A stretch of 64,000 nt of DNA from Streptosporangium sp. NBC_01755 (GCF_035917995.1 NZ_CP109131.1:1798001-1862000), one strand, 5' to 3'. Shown: positions 8,156-25,079, counted from the first letter of the stretch. Numbers and translations: made by a program. Notes: a model not told the origin generated them from the sequence alone.

Positions 8156-8156
<1 letters not shown>
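7746..8156 (-). CDS. enediyne thioesterase (TEBC/SgcE10-type hotdog fold)
   Basis: A 136-codon hotdog-fold acyl-thioesterase. In enediyne clusters this protein releases the linear polyene from the ACP of PksE (established for SgcE10/CalE7/DynE7). The diagnostic N-terminus TVTFDETNLVGNVYFAHYLHWQGHCRE is present in this form, including the Asn/Tyr region around the active site, and length fits the family (130-150). The start codon overlaps the pksE stop by one base (TGATG), so the two are translationally coupled. Very secure by sequence and neighbour. Confidence 0.93.
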
Positions 8157-13830
<5,674 letters not shown>

Positions 13831-13834
<4 letters not shown>

Positions 13835-14766
13835 CGTGCCGCCTTCTCCCTGCGGACCCGGCCCACGAGGAGTACCGCCCCGCGCAGCAGGCAGGTGATC
13901 GCCAATGCGAAGAACAGACCGAACGCGACGTGAAGGGTGACGAGCACGCCGTAGACCGCGGCCACCGTCGCACCGAAGATCATCTGGTTGCGCGGCTTGA
14001 CCGGCGTCGTCCCCGGATCGGTGATCATGTAGTTCGTGTAGAGGACGAACACCGCCCCCGTCATCGGCAGCAGCGCGCCCACCGGGGAGTGGTCGAGCAG
14101 CAGCCACCTGATGACCGCCTGCGCCGCGAAACCGCCCGCCCACCCGGCGATGAGCGGCATCTTCCCGGTGAGCTTCGCGTTGAGCATGGTGCCGAGCATC
14201 AGGATCCCGAGCGGGACGAACCAGTCCAGCGCCCCGCTGATGCTCGCCGTGAACTGGTAGGGCGGGGCGATGCCCACCCAGGGGAACAGCAGCAGGGTGA
14301 CGACGATGCCGGCGTTCGACGGGTTGAGGAAGTGCCGCGCGGAGCCGTTCACCTTGATCCTGATCAGGTGCTTGAGGCAGATGCCCACCGCCACCGCGAA
14401 GACGTACGGCCAGACGGAGGCGTTGCCGTACAGGAGCATGGCGCAGGCCAGACCAACGATGTGCGCGGGCAGCAGGAAGGTGACCAGCGCGCGTGGGCCG
14501 CCCGCGTAGCCGGGACGCCGGCCCTTCGACCACGCGCTCAACGTCTCCATCAGCAGCTCGACGGCGTAGGCGGCGAGCACCGAGACGATCGGCGTGATCG
14601 GGGCCTGCTCGAAGCCGAGCACCGCGTGGCCGAGGATCGTGAGGATGGTGATCGATATGGCGAACCGCTGCAGCGCCTTCAGGCGGATGTCGACCGGCGG
14701 GGCCGCCTGCTCAGGCGTGGAGGGGGGTGGGAGCTGGATCTCCGGCTGGGGAAGCGTGGTGGTCAT
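13831..14766 (-). CDS. unbU: enediyne biosynthesis protein UnbU (RnfD/NqrB-like membrane protein)
   Basis: A 311-residue polytopic membrane protein related to the RnfD/NqrB subunits of ion-pumping oxidoreductases. About eight hydrophobic segments follow a polar 35-residue start, with the typical RYFLNPSNAGIV-like string (ARHLNPSNAGI region: SARHFLNPSNAGIVVTLLLF read in parts) near residue 145 and MLNAKLTGKMPLIAGWAGGF near 205. UnbU is part of the conserved enediyne cassette; its biochemical role is not settled. It lies between unbV (31-base gap) and pksE (ATGA overlap). Confidence 0.9.
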
Positions 14767-14797
14767 CGCGTTAACCGCCGTTCCTTCTGAGTGGTCG

Positions 14798-16672
14798 TCA
14801 TCGCGTCGCCACCGTTCCGTCGGAGCCGAGCAGAAGGGTGTGACGGCCCGCCGTGAGCGAGATCGGAGCGCTGTGCGTGCCCGCCGCGTCGCGCCAGGTC
14901 ACCATCCCCGTGGCGGAGCCGGTGGGCGCCGCCAGGTGGACCCGCGACGCGGAGGCGCCGGCGTGCCCGTTGGCCGGATAAAGCTGGGTCTTCTGCCGTA
15001 CGGGCCCGGTGATCTCGACCTGCGCGCCGACCGCGGCCCTGGTGCCTCCGCCGGCGGCCGGCACGACGAGTTCGAGGTCGATTCCGGGAGGCCCCTCGGA
15101 CCGGTTCAGCAGGAGACGGGAGTTCTCCCACTGGTTGGCGACCACGGCGTCGAGCTTCCCGTCCCCGTTCACGTCGCCCAGGGCGAACCCCCGGCTGACG
15201 TCCGGCCGGTCGAGTCCGAGGGCGGGCGCCAGGTCGGCGTAGCGGCCGGTGGGAGTCCTGACCCAGAAGGGGTTGTGCTGGTGGCCGGACAGGTCGTCGC
15301 CGGGCCCGAAGTTCGGCCAGGCCCCGGCCAGGTCGAGCAGGTCGTCGTTGCCCATGGCGAGCTCCTGCAACTCGGGCCAGCGGTCCTTCTCGCCCTTGAG
15401 GAACCCGGTGGCCTGCAGGATCTCGTCGGTGCCGTCGTTGTCGAAGTCACCGGACTTGACGTCCCAGGCCCAGCCGCTGCGGGAGAGCCCCAGCTCCTCG
15501 CTGTCGTCGCGGAAGGCGAGCTCGCCGGGACCGCCGACCGGTACGAAGGCGAAGTTGCTCTCCTGCAGGGCGTACTCGCTGGTTATGTTGCTGACCATCA
15601 TCATCGGCAGGCCGGTACCGCCCGGATAGGTGAACGTGACCCCCATGCCCTTGAACGAGTCGTGGCCGAGCACCTTGGACTTGGGCATGGTCAGGGTCCG
15701 CGTGCCGGGCACGGCCCGCAGGCGCAGGTGGCCGGGCGTGGACTCGTTGGCGAGCAGGAAGTCGGGCCCGAAGTCGTTGGCGACGTAGATCTCGGGCAGC
15801 AGGTCTCCGGTGAGGTCCTGCAGGCCGAAGGCGAGGGTCCACGAACGCGCGACGTCGTCGTCGAGGGCCGTGCCGACGTCGGTGAACCGGGGCAGGGTGT
15901 CGCGGGCGCCCGTCGGCCTGCCGAGCAGGATCCGGTTGCCGCCGGCGTTGCGCGCCAGGCTCATCGAGTGCTGCATCGCCATGCGGCTGTCGTCGGCCGC
16001 CGTCGGGTCGAGCACCCTGGCCCCGTCAGGGAAGTAGTTGCCGACCAGGACGTCGAGGTGCCCGTCGCCGTCGACGTCGGCGATGTTGAGTGCCGTGCTG
16101 TTCCACACCTGCATGGGCTCGACGAGCTCTGTGGCGGTGAAGCCCGCGGCGGCCGGGACGCCGGGCCGGGTGTTGAGGAAGACGACCGGTGACCGGCCCC
16201 AGTAGTAGACCAGGATGTCGGTGTCGCCGTCCTCGTCGAGGTCGGCGGGGACGCACCCCATCGGCGCCATCGTCGCGTCGTACGGCACACCGCCCGAGGG
16301 CCGCAGCTCGACCGGCGGGTACGGCGTGCCGCCCGACCGGGGGGCCGGCCGGAGCGTGACGCTGTCGTCGCGGGGGTCCACCAGGCAGACGTCGCCGGAG
16401 TGGCCGAGCCCACGCAGGTCCGTCAGAGCCACAGCCGCGCCGACCGCGGAGATCCAGCCTCTGATGTCCCGGAGGCCGGGGGCCACGACACGCTCGGTGC
16501 GGGCCTGGGGCGGGGCCGAGTTCAGGTCGAGGCTCTCAAACGAGTAGCGCCCGGCGAGCCGGGTGGCCTCTCCGGTCGCGATGCTCGGCCGCAGCGTGAG
16601 AAACCCCAGCGCGGCGCAGAGGACGATCGCGACCGTGGCCGGCACGCTCCTGCGCAGGATGGTGTGGACCAT
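14798..16672 (-). CDS. unbV: enediyne biosynthesis protein UnbV (FG-GAP / ASPIC-UnbV, CRTAC1-like)
   Basis: A 624-residue exported beta-propeller protein. The N-terminus is a signal peptide or anchor (RRSVPATVAIVLCAALGFLT). The body has FG-GAP/VCBS calcium loops DLDEDGDTD, DVDGDGHLD, DFDNDGTDE and DVNGDGKLD. The C-terminal 100 residues form the ASPIC/UnbV domain (VGAQVEITGPVRQKTQLYPA, GHAGASASRVHLA). UnbV is a signature of enediyne clusters; its function is unproven. I took the ATG at 16672 because GGAG lies at the right distance and it gives a clean signal peptide. An upstream ATG in the same frame would run into unbL. Confidence 0.92.
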   Translation of the reverse strand: MVHTILRRSVPATVAIVLCAALGFLTLRPSIATGEATRLAGRYSFESLDLNSAPPQARTERVVAPGLRDIRGWISAVGAAVALTDLRGLGHSGDVCLVDPRDDSVTLRPAPRSGGTPYPPVELRPSGGVPYDATMAPMGCVPADLDEDGDTDILVYYWGRSPVVFLNTRPGVPAAAGFTATELVEPMQVWNSTALNIADVDGDGHLDVLVGNYFPDGARVLDPTAADDSRMAMQHSMSLARNAGGNRILLGRPTGARDTLPRFTDVGTALDDDVARSWTLAFGLQDLTGDLLPEIYVANDFGPDFLLANESTPGHLRLRAVPGTRTLTMPKSKVLGHDSFKGMGVTFTYPGGTGLPMMMVSNITSEYALQESNFAFVPVGGPGELAFRDDSEELGLSRSGWAWDVKSGDFDNDGTDEILQATGFLKGEKDRWPELQELAMGNDDLLDLAGAWPNFGPGDDLSGHQHNPFWVRTPTGRYADLAPALGLDRPDVSRGFALGDVNGDGKLDAVVANQWENSRLLLNRSEGPPGIDLELVVPAAGGGTRAAVGAQVEITGPVRQKTQLYPANGHAGASASRVHLAAPTGSATGMVTWRDAAGTHSAPISLTAGRHTLLLGSDGTVATR

Positions 16673-16692
16673 TCCGTTCTCCGATCGGAGGT

Positions 16693-17607
16693 TCAAGCGG
16701 CTTGCCGGGCGGCGGTGATACCTCTCAGCCGGGCCCGCCATTCCTGGTAGGCGGCGGCGTCGTAGGAGTGGTCGAGGTCCGCGGCGGTGCGGTCGGCCCA
16801 GGATGCCGCGGTGTCAAGGTCGACCCCGAGCACGACGCGGCAGGCGAGCTCGGTGTGGGCCGGGACGATGCCCGAGCGGACGCGGGCGGTGGCCCCGAAG
16901 ACGACCCCCTGGGCGAAGGCCGGCGCCGAGGGGCCGGCCGCGGCCAGCAGCGCCTCCAGCCCGGCCTCCGTGGTGGCCCCGGCGTACGCCGATGCCAGGC
17001 CGATTCCGCTCCAGAGCTCGGTGCGAGCCACTCCCGGCTGACGGCCGATGACCTCCGCCACCCCGGCGACGTCGGCGGACTCGGCGAACCAGAGCGCCCG
17101 GCCGCAGCCCGCCAGCCGGATCGCCCCCCTGGCGGTGGGCGCCCTGCGGCTGCGTCGGGCCAGCGCCCGCAGGCCGCCGAAGAACACCTCGCCGAACCCC
17201 GCGCCGTCAAGGGCCAGCCACCGCAGCAGCGGGGTCCCCGGTAGCCGCAGCGGCGCCGGCAGCCGGGCGGGGGTCAGCCCCCAGCCCGCGCCGACGTGGA
17301 TGAGGTGGGGGTAGCCCCGCCCCGGCCCGTCGAGCAGCCGGTGGAGCGCGCTGTCTCGCCGCGGGTTGGGCAGGTCACGATAGGCCGCGTACATCGCCGC
17401 GCCCTCGTAGGCGAACCCCCGGTTCTCCGCCGGCACCGTGGCGAGCGCCTCGTGGATGTCCGACCAGCGGAAGGCTGCGAGGTTGAATCCGTCAAGAAAG
17501 CTCCTGGCGCGTTCCTCCAGAATCGCCCGGGCCGCTGCGTGATCGGTCCGGAAACCGCGCCGTTCGAAGTCCGCCATCCCGTATGGCAATAGTGACCGCA
17601 TCGCCAC
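16693..17607 (-). CDS. unbL: enediyne biosynthesis protein UnbL (DUF1702)
   Basis: A 304-residue protein of the DUF1702 family found in enediyne cassettes. Recognisable strings are LLPYGMADFERRGF at the start, FLDGFNLAA, EGAAMYAAYRDL, PHLIHVGAGWGLTPARL and DGAGFGEVFFGGLRAL. Its role is unknown; it is one of the five genes conserved with PksE. It starts with GTG after GAGAGGGG and is the first gene of the operon. The 1.8-kb upstream stretch therefore holds the operon promoter. Confidence 0.9.
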   Translation of the reverse strand: MAMRSLLPYGMADFERRGFRTDHAAARAILEERARSFLDGFNLAAFRWSDIHEALATVPAENRGFAYEGAAMYAAYRDLPNPRRDSALHRLLDGPGRGYPHLIHVGAGWGLTPARLPAPLRLPGTPLLRWLALDGAGFGEVFFGGLRALARRSRRAPTARGAIRLAGCGRALWFAESADVAGVAEVIGRQPGVARTELWSGIGLASAYAGATTEAGLEALLAAAGPSAPAFAQGVVFGATARVRSGIVPAHTELACRVVLGVDLDTAASWADRTAADLDHSYDAAAYQEWRARLRGITAARQAA

Positions 17608-17615
17608 AGCCCCTC

Positions 17616-17644
17616 TCGGAGAACCGATTTTCGGAGAGCCGATT
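17616..17644. repeat. direct repeat just upstream of unbL
   Basis: Two 14-bp copies, TCGGAGAACCGATT (17616) and TCGGAGAGCCGATT (17631), start 15 bp apart, about 10-35 bp before the unbL start. They could be tandem operator half-sites in the operon leader, or a shadow of the ribosome-binding region. Confidence 0.4.
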
Positions 17645-19431
17645 CAGCCGAATGTCCTACCCAGAATGACTATCAGCATCAATAGCGATCGGCAAGACCT
17701 TGACTTTGGGTAAGGGGGCGGGATAAGTACATGGGGGCGACAAACCAGCAGTTAACAGGAAATTTACCCCCTGACCAGCGACTCAGGGTAGGGCTCCTCA
17801 CTTTGAAATCTGTAGCAACCCGCCCGGATGGCCATCGGAGTGGCCATCCGCACGACGGATCACCCCGGGACGATCTCCCGCCGGTCCGGTCCGCCCCCTC
17901 GCCGAGTCCGCGACAATCGCTCCGGCCAGAGAACGCAACTCTCTCGGTCTGGGGAACGCCCCTGGTCCGCACCTTGTTGACGGCGACTCCGGCACATCCA
18001 GGCGGCCGCTCACCGGCGACGGCCCCGCGGTCACCTCCGACCGGGCCCCGACGTGCCCCGCCCGGAAGTCCCCGGAGGCCTCCGGGGCCGTGCGCACGAC
18101 CGTCCGGCCGCACGCCGTGGTCGTACCCGCCTCACGGGTTGCGTCCGGTCACGAATCAGCGGCATCCCGAGAGCGTTTCAAAAAGAACCCGACATCCACT
18201 CTTCGCTATTTGCCGCTTATTTTTAATATAGCAATTATCAAACATCTCGACACATTCATGCCGGGCGCCATTCAGTCCTCCTCCGGGAATTCCGGCTGTC
18301 ACGGCGCATTCTTCCCGCCGTTCTCACATAAGTCGCCCCGGCCAGATCACGGGCTTCATGAACACCCTTTTCGACAGGCGAACTTCACTGACGATTTCGG
18401 CTCCGCCGTCACCGGCGATCCCACAGAGGGCCCCGAGGTTCCATGCGACGGGCATTCCGGCGCCCGCGCCCAGCGGGTTCCTTACCGCCCCCACCCCTGG
18501 CCGCCCCCCACCCCAGGCCGGCCCCGATCCGGGAGATCTTCCCGTCATGCGCCATGAGACCGGACTCGACGTCCACTGGAACGATCCATCTAGGAGAAAG
18601 AGGCCGCCTCCCCCCGAGGCCCTACCACATGGAGCCCAGACAACCCCCTTCTCCACCGTTCTCTTTACTTGTAGTCATGAACAATGTCGACTTTGGAAAG
18701 CGCCCCGCCGGGCCCTCTGCCATGGCCCCGCAGCGCCGGGATGATTTACCACCAATTTCCAGATTCCCCAACAACCGTGCACAAAGGTAAATAACGGTTG
18801 GCTCCTACTTCCGGGGCATACCAACCCCGTTTGCTATATCATGCCCCGGCTTCCCCGCGCGGCGACGGCACCGTCGCGGCTCATCCAGCGAGGAAAGAGC
18901 CCCGGGCCGGCTCACCCCCCGACCACCGCCTTCCGGGGTACGGGAGCGCGGCAGGCGACTCGCCGCACGGCACCACCCAGGTTCAGGGTCGAAAGCTCGG
19001 CGAGGGAGCGAGGTGCCGCTAGAGCCGCGGGGCCGGGAGGCCGGTGGAGTGAGGGCGGGCTCCCCCTCCCCGGTCACCGGAGCGGCCGCCCAGGTCTGGC
19101 GCCGCCGCCGGTGTCACCTTCAGTGACCGACACGCGCGGCTCTCCATCGACTCGGGAGGGCTGGACGACCGGACATGACGGTGGCACCGGGAGTGCGGCG
19201 ACAGAGGGCGAACCGTCTGGGATCACAATTCGCTCTGAGTTCTCGACAACCCGCACGGCATCCCTTGAGAAGACCCAGCCTTACCGGAAAGGTGACCCAT
19301 CTCCGCTGATCAGGTCAGGGTTCGGACCATATGAGCGGATCTCCCAACGGGAGATCAACGGTTATTTCGCCGAGTACCGTATGAACATGCACAGCCGATC
19401 CGCCAGGATCCACGAGACAGGGTGTGAGACC
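17645..19431. other. long intergenic region, no convincing gene
   Basis: 1.8 kb between the start of the enediyne operon and the SCO6745-type gene. Open frames here are short, Pro/Arg-rich and lack ribosome sites, so I call none. It holds a short inverted repeat at 17767-17790 (cctga / tcagg core), the AT-rich motif at 18215-18232 and AT-rich patches near 18780-18840. It should contain the promoter for the enediyne operon and possibly decayed coding DNA. Confidence 0.5.
18215..18232. promoter_or_regulatory. AT-rich motif, copy 3, upstream of unbL
   Basis: GCTTATTTTTAATATAGC matches copies 1 and 2 in the core TATTTTT(A)ATATAG and also has inverted ends (GCT..AGC). It is 600 bp upstream of unbL, far for a core promoter, so a shared regulator site is the alternative. 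Confidence 0.3.
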
Positions 19432-20364
19432 GTGCCGGAGCACGAACCGAACGTTCCGCGTGTCATGTGGCAGCTGCTGGAGCCCCTGCACGCCGTCACC
19501 TACTTCGCCCCGGAGGCTCGGGCGGCGTCCGACGCGGTTGGCATGCGTGGCTTCTGGATGGGGTACTTCGCGGCCCGGGCGGCGCCGCTCGGGCCGGTCG
19601 GCCCAGACGTCGTCACGGCCGCCTTCCACGGCTTCCCCCCGGCCAAGGTGTCCAGGGCGCTCCCCGACGCATGGACGTTCGCGACACCCGGCGACGTGCT
19701 CCGTGCCCGGCGCGACGGGGCGAGGGCGGCGCTGCGGAACCTGCTCACCGACGAGGTGACCGGCCCGGACGACCTGCGCGCGGCAGCCGACCTCGCCTGG
19801 CAGGCCGCCGGCCTCGCCGACACCGCGGGCCGGGTGCTGAGCGCGGCCAACCAGGCGCTGCCCGCGCCGGGCGAGTCGCACCTGCTGCTCTGGCAGGCCG
19901 CGACCACGCTGCGCGAGCACCGGGGCGACGGGCACGTGGCCGCGCTCATCACCCACGGCGTCCCCCCGATCCAGGCCCACCTGCTCAAGGTCGCCGCCGG
20001 TGAGACCGACATGGCCCTGCTGCGCGCGGCGCGCCCCTGGCCGGACGAGGAGTGGGAGTCCGGTGCCGCCGCCCTGCGCGAGCGCGGGTGGGTCGACGCC
20101 TCCGGCGGCCTCACGTCCGAGGGCACGCGGGTGCGCGAGCGGATCGAACGGCTGACCGACGAGGCCGCGGCCGGTCCCTGGCGGGCCCTCGGTGACGAGC
20201 GGACCTCCGTCCTCGCCCGGCTGCTCCGCCCGCTGGCCTGCGCCGTCGTGAAGTCGGGCTTCCTGCCGCCGTTGAGCCCGATCGGCCTGCCCCTGCCGTC
20301 CGCCACCGGAAACGAGAACGGCCGGGAGCTCTCGCTCCCGGCCTTCCCCTCGCAGATCAACTGA
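19432..20364 (+). CDS. SCO6745-family protein
   Basis: A soluble helical protein of 310 residues of the actinobacterial SCO6745 family (MWQLLEPLHAVTYFAPEARAA, GFWMGYFAARAAPLGPV, AAFHGFPPAKVSRALPDAW), with a winged-helix-like C-terminal half (GAAALRERGWVDASGGLTSEG). The function is not established. The frame is open for 590 bases upstream, but the conserved part begins just after the GTG at 19432, which I chose. ATG at 19381 is an alternative. Followed by a strong terminator. Confidence 0.75.
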   Translation: MPEHEPNVPRVMWQLLEPLHAVTYFAPEARAASDAVGMRGFWMGYFAARAAPLGPVGPDVVTAAFHGFPPAKVSRALPDAWTFATPGDVLRARRDGARAALRNLLTDEVTGPDDLRAAADLAWQAAGLADTAGRVLSAANQALPAPGESHLLLWQAATTLREHRGDGHVAALITHGVPPIQAHLLKVAAGETDMALLRAARPWPDEEWESGAAALRERGWVDASGGLTSEGTRVRERIERLTDEAAAGPWRALGDERTSVLARLLRPLACAVVKSGFLPPLSPIGLPLPSATGNENGRELSLPAFPSQIN

Positions 20365-20368
20365 GGGT

Positions 20369-20399
20369 GACGGGGCGGCGGTGAACCCGCCGCCCCGTC
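20369..20399 (+). terminator. terminator after the SCO6745-family gene
   Basis: Perfect 13-bp stem (gacggggcggcgg / ccgccgccccgtc) with a 5-base loop, five bases after the stop. It may also serve the convergent fragment at 20405. Confidence 0.75.
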
Positions 20400-20404
20400 G
20401 CGGA

Positions 20405-20650
20405 TCAGCTGAACGGCAGCCGTACGAGAGACTGGTTGCCGACGCCGAGGGAGGTGGTGCCGTTGCCGATGGCGCTCCAGACCTCGACCTTCACCTGGCC
20501 TCCGGACAGGTTGCCGAGCGTTCCCGAGGAGGACTGCGGCCCCGCGCCCTGCGTGTAGTGCTCCCAGCCCGTCACCGGGTCGGTGGCGAAGTAGGCGTAG
20601 GTCTCCCCCCCTGTCCCAGCTTTGACGGTGCCCGTTTCCACCTTCCGTAC
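20405..20650 (-). pseudogene. possible 3' fragment of a secreted protein gene
   Basis: About 80 residues of protein-like sequence: TGGETYAYFATDPVTGWEHY, QSSSGTLGNLSGGQVKVEVW, GNQSLVRLPFS, stop at 20405. Composition looks real (beta-strand-rich, Gly/Ser), unlike the Arg/Pro-rich frame upstream, which suggests the 5' part has been lost. No family recognised. It might instead be a short complete gene whose start I cannot fix. DNA from 20650 to 20916 shows nothing I can name. Confidence 0.35.
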
Positions 20651-20916
20651 CCCCACCCCGCCAAGCCCGGCACCGGCCCCCGACGCCACCTCCGGGCACA
20701 CCGCACCTCCGCACGCCCCCGGCTCCCACGCCCGTCCAGCCCCTCGCGCACACGCCGCCCCCACCTACGCGGCGCCCCCACCCGTCACGCGCGTACCCGA
20801 TCGACAAGACCGGCACAACTGGCGAAGCGGCGACAGAACCAAGACTGGACACGCAGAGCGGTGACCAATTTACTATGCGTGACCATTCAGGAATCCCCGG
20901 TCCCCCAGGAGAGATC

Positions 20917-21273
20917 ATGCGAAGCAGGAAACTCGTGACCACCGCCCTGAGCGTCGCCGTCGGCATCGCGGGCCTGACCGCGCTGACCGTCACCACCCCG
21001 GCCACGGCCTCCGTGCCGGCCGCCGCCGACTTCACCGGATACCAGATCGTCAAGCTTCCGAACGCCAACGTTCCCAACTTCCAGCGCCGGGTGGTGAGGT
21101 GTCCCGCCGGAAAGAAGGTCGTCGGCGGCGGCGCCGAGGCACAGGGAAACCAGGCCGTCCTGGTGGGCTCCTTCCCCACCGATGACGGTGGCGGCTGGAT
21201 CGGCCTCGGACGCCAGCCCGGCTACAACGACGTCGGCATCAGCGTCTACGCGATCTGCGCCAACGTCGGCTGA
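20917..21273 (+). CDS. small secreted protein
   Basis: 118 residues with a clear Sec signal peptide (MRSRKLVTTALSVAVGIAGL, then hydrophobic Ala/Thr to an AxA-like site near residue 34) and a mature domain of about 85 residues with two cysteines (RCPAGKKVVGGGAEAQG ... YAICANVG). The CPAGKKVVGGGA pattern recurs in secreted actinomycete proteins of unknown function. I chose the ATG at 20917 because AGGAGAG precedes it and the signal peptide starts there. A hairpin terminator follows. Confidence 0.75.
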   Translation: MRSRKLVTTALSVAVGIAGLTALTVTTPATASVPAAADFTGYQIVKLPNANVPNFQRRVVRCPAGKKVVGGGAEAQGNQAVLVGSFPTDDGGGWIGLGRQPGYNDVGISVYAICANVG

Positions 21274-21297
21274 TCATCGCCACACCGCAGGACCACG

Positions 21298-21334
21298 GGC
21301 TCCGGCCCGGGCCGTGAGCGCCCGGATCGGAGCC
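21298..21334 (+). terminator. terminator after the small secreted protein gene
   Basis: Inverted repeat ggctccg / cggagcc with an inner ccgggc / gcccgg stem, followed by tcttcg, 25 bases after the stop. Confidence 0.55.
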
Positions 21335-21587
21335 TCTTCGGCTCTCACGGGACGGGGAGTCGGCCACCCAGTCGTTCGACGGCGACCTGTTCCTCCGGCT
21401 GAAAGCGGAGATGAACCTCCCCGCGACGATGACGGCCTTCCGGCGGCTGACCGCGTTCTCCTTCGTCACCCCCGTCCTCGGGGAACAGCGGCCCGCCCTC
21501 CACCGGTCGCCGCGTCACGCCGTCACGAACATCACGCCGGAACTCGTATCGCAGGCTCACCAGGTGCTCACGAACTACCATGTAGCG

Positions 21588-22643
21588 GTGCAGCAACCAG
21601 AGGAACGGCTCCCCAAATCTACCTCGCTCGCCCGTGACCAGGGAGAACGCCCACCATACGCGAAGGTGACCCCACGCCCGCCACACGCGAAGGTGACCCG
21701 AGGCCACGCCGAGGCCACGTCCCCGGCGGGCCGCCTCGACGGCGCCGAGCGCATCGGGCGGGCGATGACGGCGTTCGCCGCGGGCGACGCGCTGGGCGTC
21801 CCCTGGGAGGGCTCGGCCCCGGCGGCGATCGACGCCGACCGCATCGGTGAGATCCCGGCCACCCGGCGGGGCTGGCCGCGCGGCGCGACCTCCGACGACA
21901 CCGCCCAGATGCTCCTGGTCTGCGAGCTGCTGGCCGACACCGAGGGTGACCCGACCGCCGAAGCCTTCCTGGCCCGGCTCGCCGCCGCGGAGGACGAGAT
22001 CCGCGGCATCGGCCCGACCACCCGCCGGGCCCTGGAGCACTTCCGTGAGACGGGTGCCCTGCCCGAGCCGATCCCCGGCCAGCGCGCCACCAACGGCGCG
22101 GCGATGCGCATGCTCCCGGTCGGCTGGACCACTCCCGCCACCGCCTCCGACCTGCGCCGTCACCTGGTGGAGGCGCTGGCGATCGGCACCCACCGCGCCC
22201 CGGAGGCCATCGCCGCGGCCTGCCTTGTCGCCGCGATGGCCGCCAGGGCGATCGAAGGCCTGGGACTCGCCGCGGTCCTGGCCGCCGCCGAGGCCGAGGC
22301 CGACTGGGTCGCCGGTCGCTACGGCGAGCCCACCGCCGTCCGCGCCGCCCTCGCCGGCAACTGGACCTCTCCCGCCGAAGGCGTCAGCCTCGACGCGCTG
22401 GAGACGACCGCCGCCGTGGTCCACGTGCTGAGCACGACAGCGGATCTGGACTCGGCGCTGCGCCACTCCGTCCTCCTCGGCGGCGACACCGACACCGTCG
22501 CCGCGCTGGTCGGCGGAATCCGGGGCGCGATGGCCCCGGAGGAGCTCGACACTCTCACCTGGCTCCCCCTGGTGGACTTCGACCGCCCCACCGACCTGGT
22601 CGAACGGCTACACCGGCTGCGCGTCGCCCGATACACCCGATGA
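21588..22643 (+). CDS. ADP-ribosylglycohydrolase-family protein
   Basis: Hydrolyses ADP-ribose from protein or related conjugates; a di-Mg enzyme family. The domain starts near 21740 with IGRAMTAFAAGDALGVPWEG and includes WPRGATSDDTAQMLLVCELL (metal-binding DD), RATNGAAMRMLP and near the end VLLGGDTDTVAALVGGIRGA (the second metal motif GGDTDT). All expected acidic residues are there. The frame is open from 21411, but the first 100 residues do not resemble the family. GTG 21588 is my choice, with starts at 21665 or 21692 possible. A 17-bp direct repeat (acgcgaaggtgaccc core) lies at 21658-21700 in the unconserved leader. Confidence 0.8.
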   Translation: MQQPEERLPKSTSLARDQGERPPYAKVTPRPPHAKVTRGHAEATSPAGRLDGAERIGRAMTAFAAGDALGVPWEGSAPAAIDADRIGEIPATRRGWPRGATSDDTAQMLLVCELLADTEGDPTAEAFLARLAAAEDEIRGIGPTTRRALEHFRETGALPEPIPGQRATNGAAMRMLPVGWTTPATASDLRRHLVEALAIGTHRAPEAIAAACLVAAMAARAIEGLGLAAVLAAAEAEADWVAGRYGEPTAVRAALAGNWTSPAEGVSLDALETTAAVVHVLSTTADLDSALRHSVLLGGDTDTVAALVGGIRGAMAPEELDTLTWLPLVDFDRPTDLVERLHRLRVARYTR

Positions 22644-22707
22644 CCGGGGCCGTCGCCTCCGGAGCGGGCGCGGCGTCGCCAAGGTGCTGCGATAGCGGGC
22701 CGGGTGG

Positions 22708-24143
<1,436 letters not shown>

Positions 24144-24146
24144 AGC

Positions 24147-24413
24147 CACATCACAGGTGAGACGCCGCCGTTCCTGCTGTTGCACGGCGACGACGACCGC
24201 GTCGTGGCTCCTGCGCAGACCGCACGCCTGCACCAGGCACTGCGCCGCGCCGATGTGGACAGCAGGCGGTATGTGCTGGAGGGTGCCGGTCACGGCGTAC
24301 TGTCGTCCAAGGCCCGCATCTGGACCAGCACGCAGGTCATGTCGATCATCGTGAACTTCCTCCGTTCCCGGCTGAGATCCACTCAGGGCTCCGGCGACAA
24401 GAGCAGCAGATGA
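24147..24413 (+). pseudogene. alpha/beta-hydrolase (prolyl-oligopeptidase-like) 3' fragment
   Basis: The last 85 residues are a hydrolase tail: TGETPPFLLLHGDDDRVVAP carries the catalytic Asp region, and YVLEGAGHGVLSS carries the catalytic His. The nucleophile-bearing N-terminal part is missing. It is fused in frame to the MFS fragment, so a chimeric product could be made, but neither half would be active. Confidence 0.7.
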
Positions 24414-24521
24414 TCGCCCAGATTCACTACGGCGGGCTGTCGGCACATCTTCGCCGACAAGAAGTCCGGTAAGAACGCCGGTAAGAACGCCGACCGGCCA
24501 GAGCCGGTGGCGTGCTGCCGG

Positions 24522-25067
24522 CTACGGAGTCGTCAGGCGGCGGACCGCCTCCACGACGGTGGCCCGCTGAGCGGCGGCGTCCGCGAACGTGGGCCGGGCC
24601 AGGGCGCCGTGCCTGCTCGGCCATGCCTGCACGAGCGCCATGATGAACACCAGCAGCGCCACCGGATCGAGCGCGCTGTCATGAGCCCGCGCGGCCGACA
24701 GCGCCGCCAGCTTCTCGGCGATGGAGCGCTCCTCCACCTCGGTGGACGGCGAGCTCTCCAGGGTGCGCCACAGGGCAAGCCGGTGCCGCTCGGGATGGTC
24801 GACCAGGTAGTCGAAGAGACGACCGGCATATCCGGGCAGGTCGTCGGTCGTGAGCGGGACCGCCTCGACGAGCCGGCTGAGGGAGTGCTCCAGCACGGTG
24901 GCGAACAACCGTTCCTTGTTGCCGAAGTATGCGTAGATCATCCGCTTGTTGACGCCCGCGCGCTCGGCGATTCGATCGATCCGTGCACCGGCCTCGCCGT
25001 ACGCGGCGAACTCGGCGGTCGCCGCGAGCAGGAGCTTGTCCCGAGTCTTGTCCGCATCGCGTGCCAT
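24522..25067 (-). CDS. TetR-family transcriptional regulator
   Basis: A 181-residue repressor. The N-terminal helix-turn-helix is clear (KLLLAATAEFAAYGEAGARI, RIAERAGVNKRMIYAYFGNK), followed by a ligand/dimer domain (YAGRLFDYLVDHPERHRLAL, AFIMALVQAWPS-like region). ATG 25067 gives the normal short leader before the HTH; an upstream ATG at 25079 would add four residues. It is divergent from the SDR gene across 90 bp holding a long inverted repeat, so it very likely controls itself and the SDR gene. Confidence 0.9.
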   Translation of the reverse strand: MARDADKTRDKLLLAATAEFAAYGEAGARIDRIAERAGVNKRMIYAYFGNKERLFATVLEHSLSRLVEAVPLTTDDLPGYAGRLFDYLVDHPERHRLALWRTLESSPSTEVEERSIAEKLAALSAARAHDSALDPVALLVFIMALVQAWPSRHGALARPTFADAAAQRATVVEAVRRLTTP

Positions 25068-25079
25068 ACACCCCAGCAT

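Noticed and set aside
17731-18790. Several frames of 110-166 codons in the long intergenic region
   Set aside because: No ribosome sites, no hydrophobic core or motif, and mutually overlapping frames; treated as non-coding.
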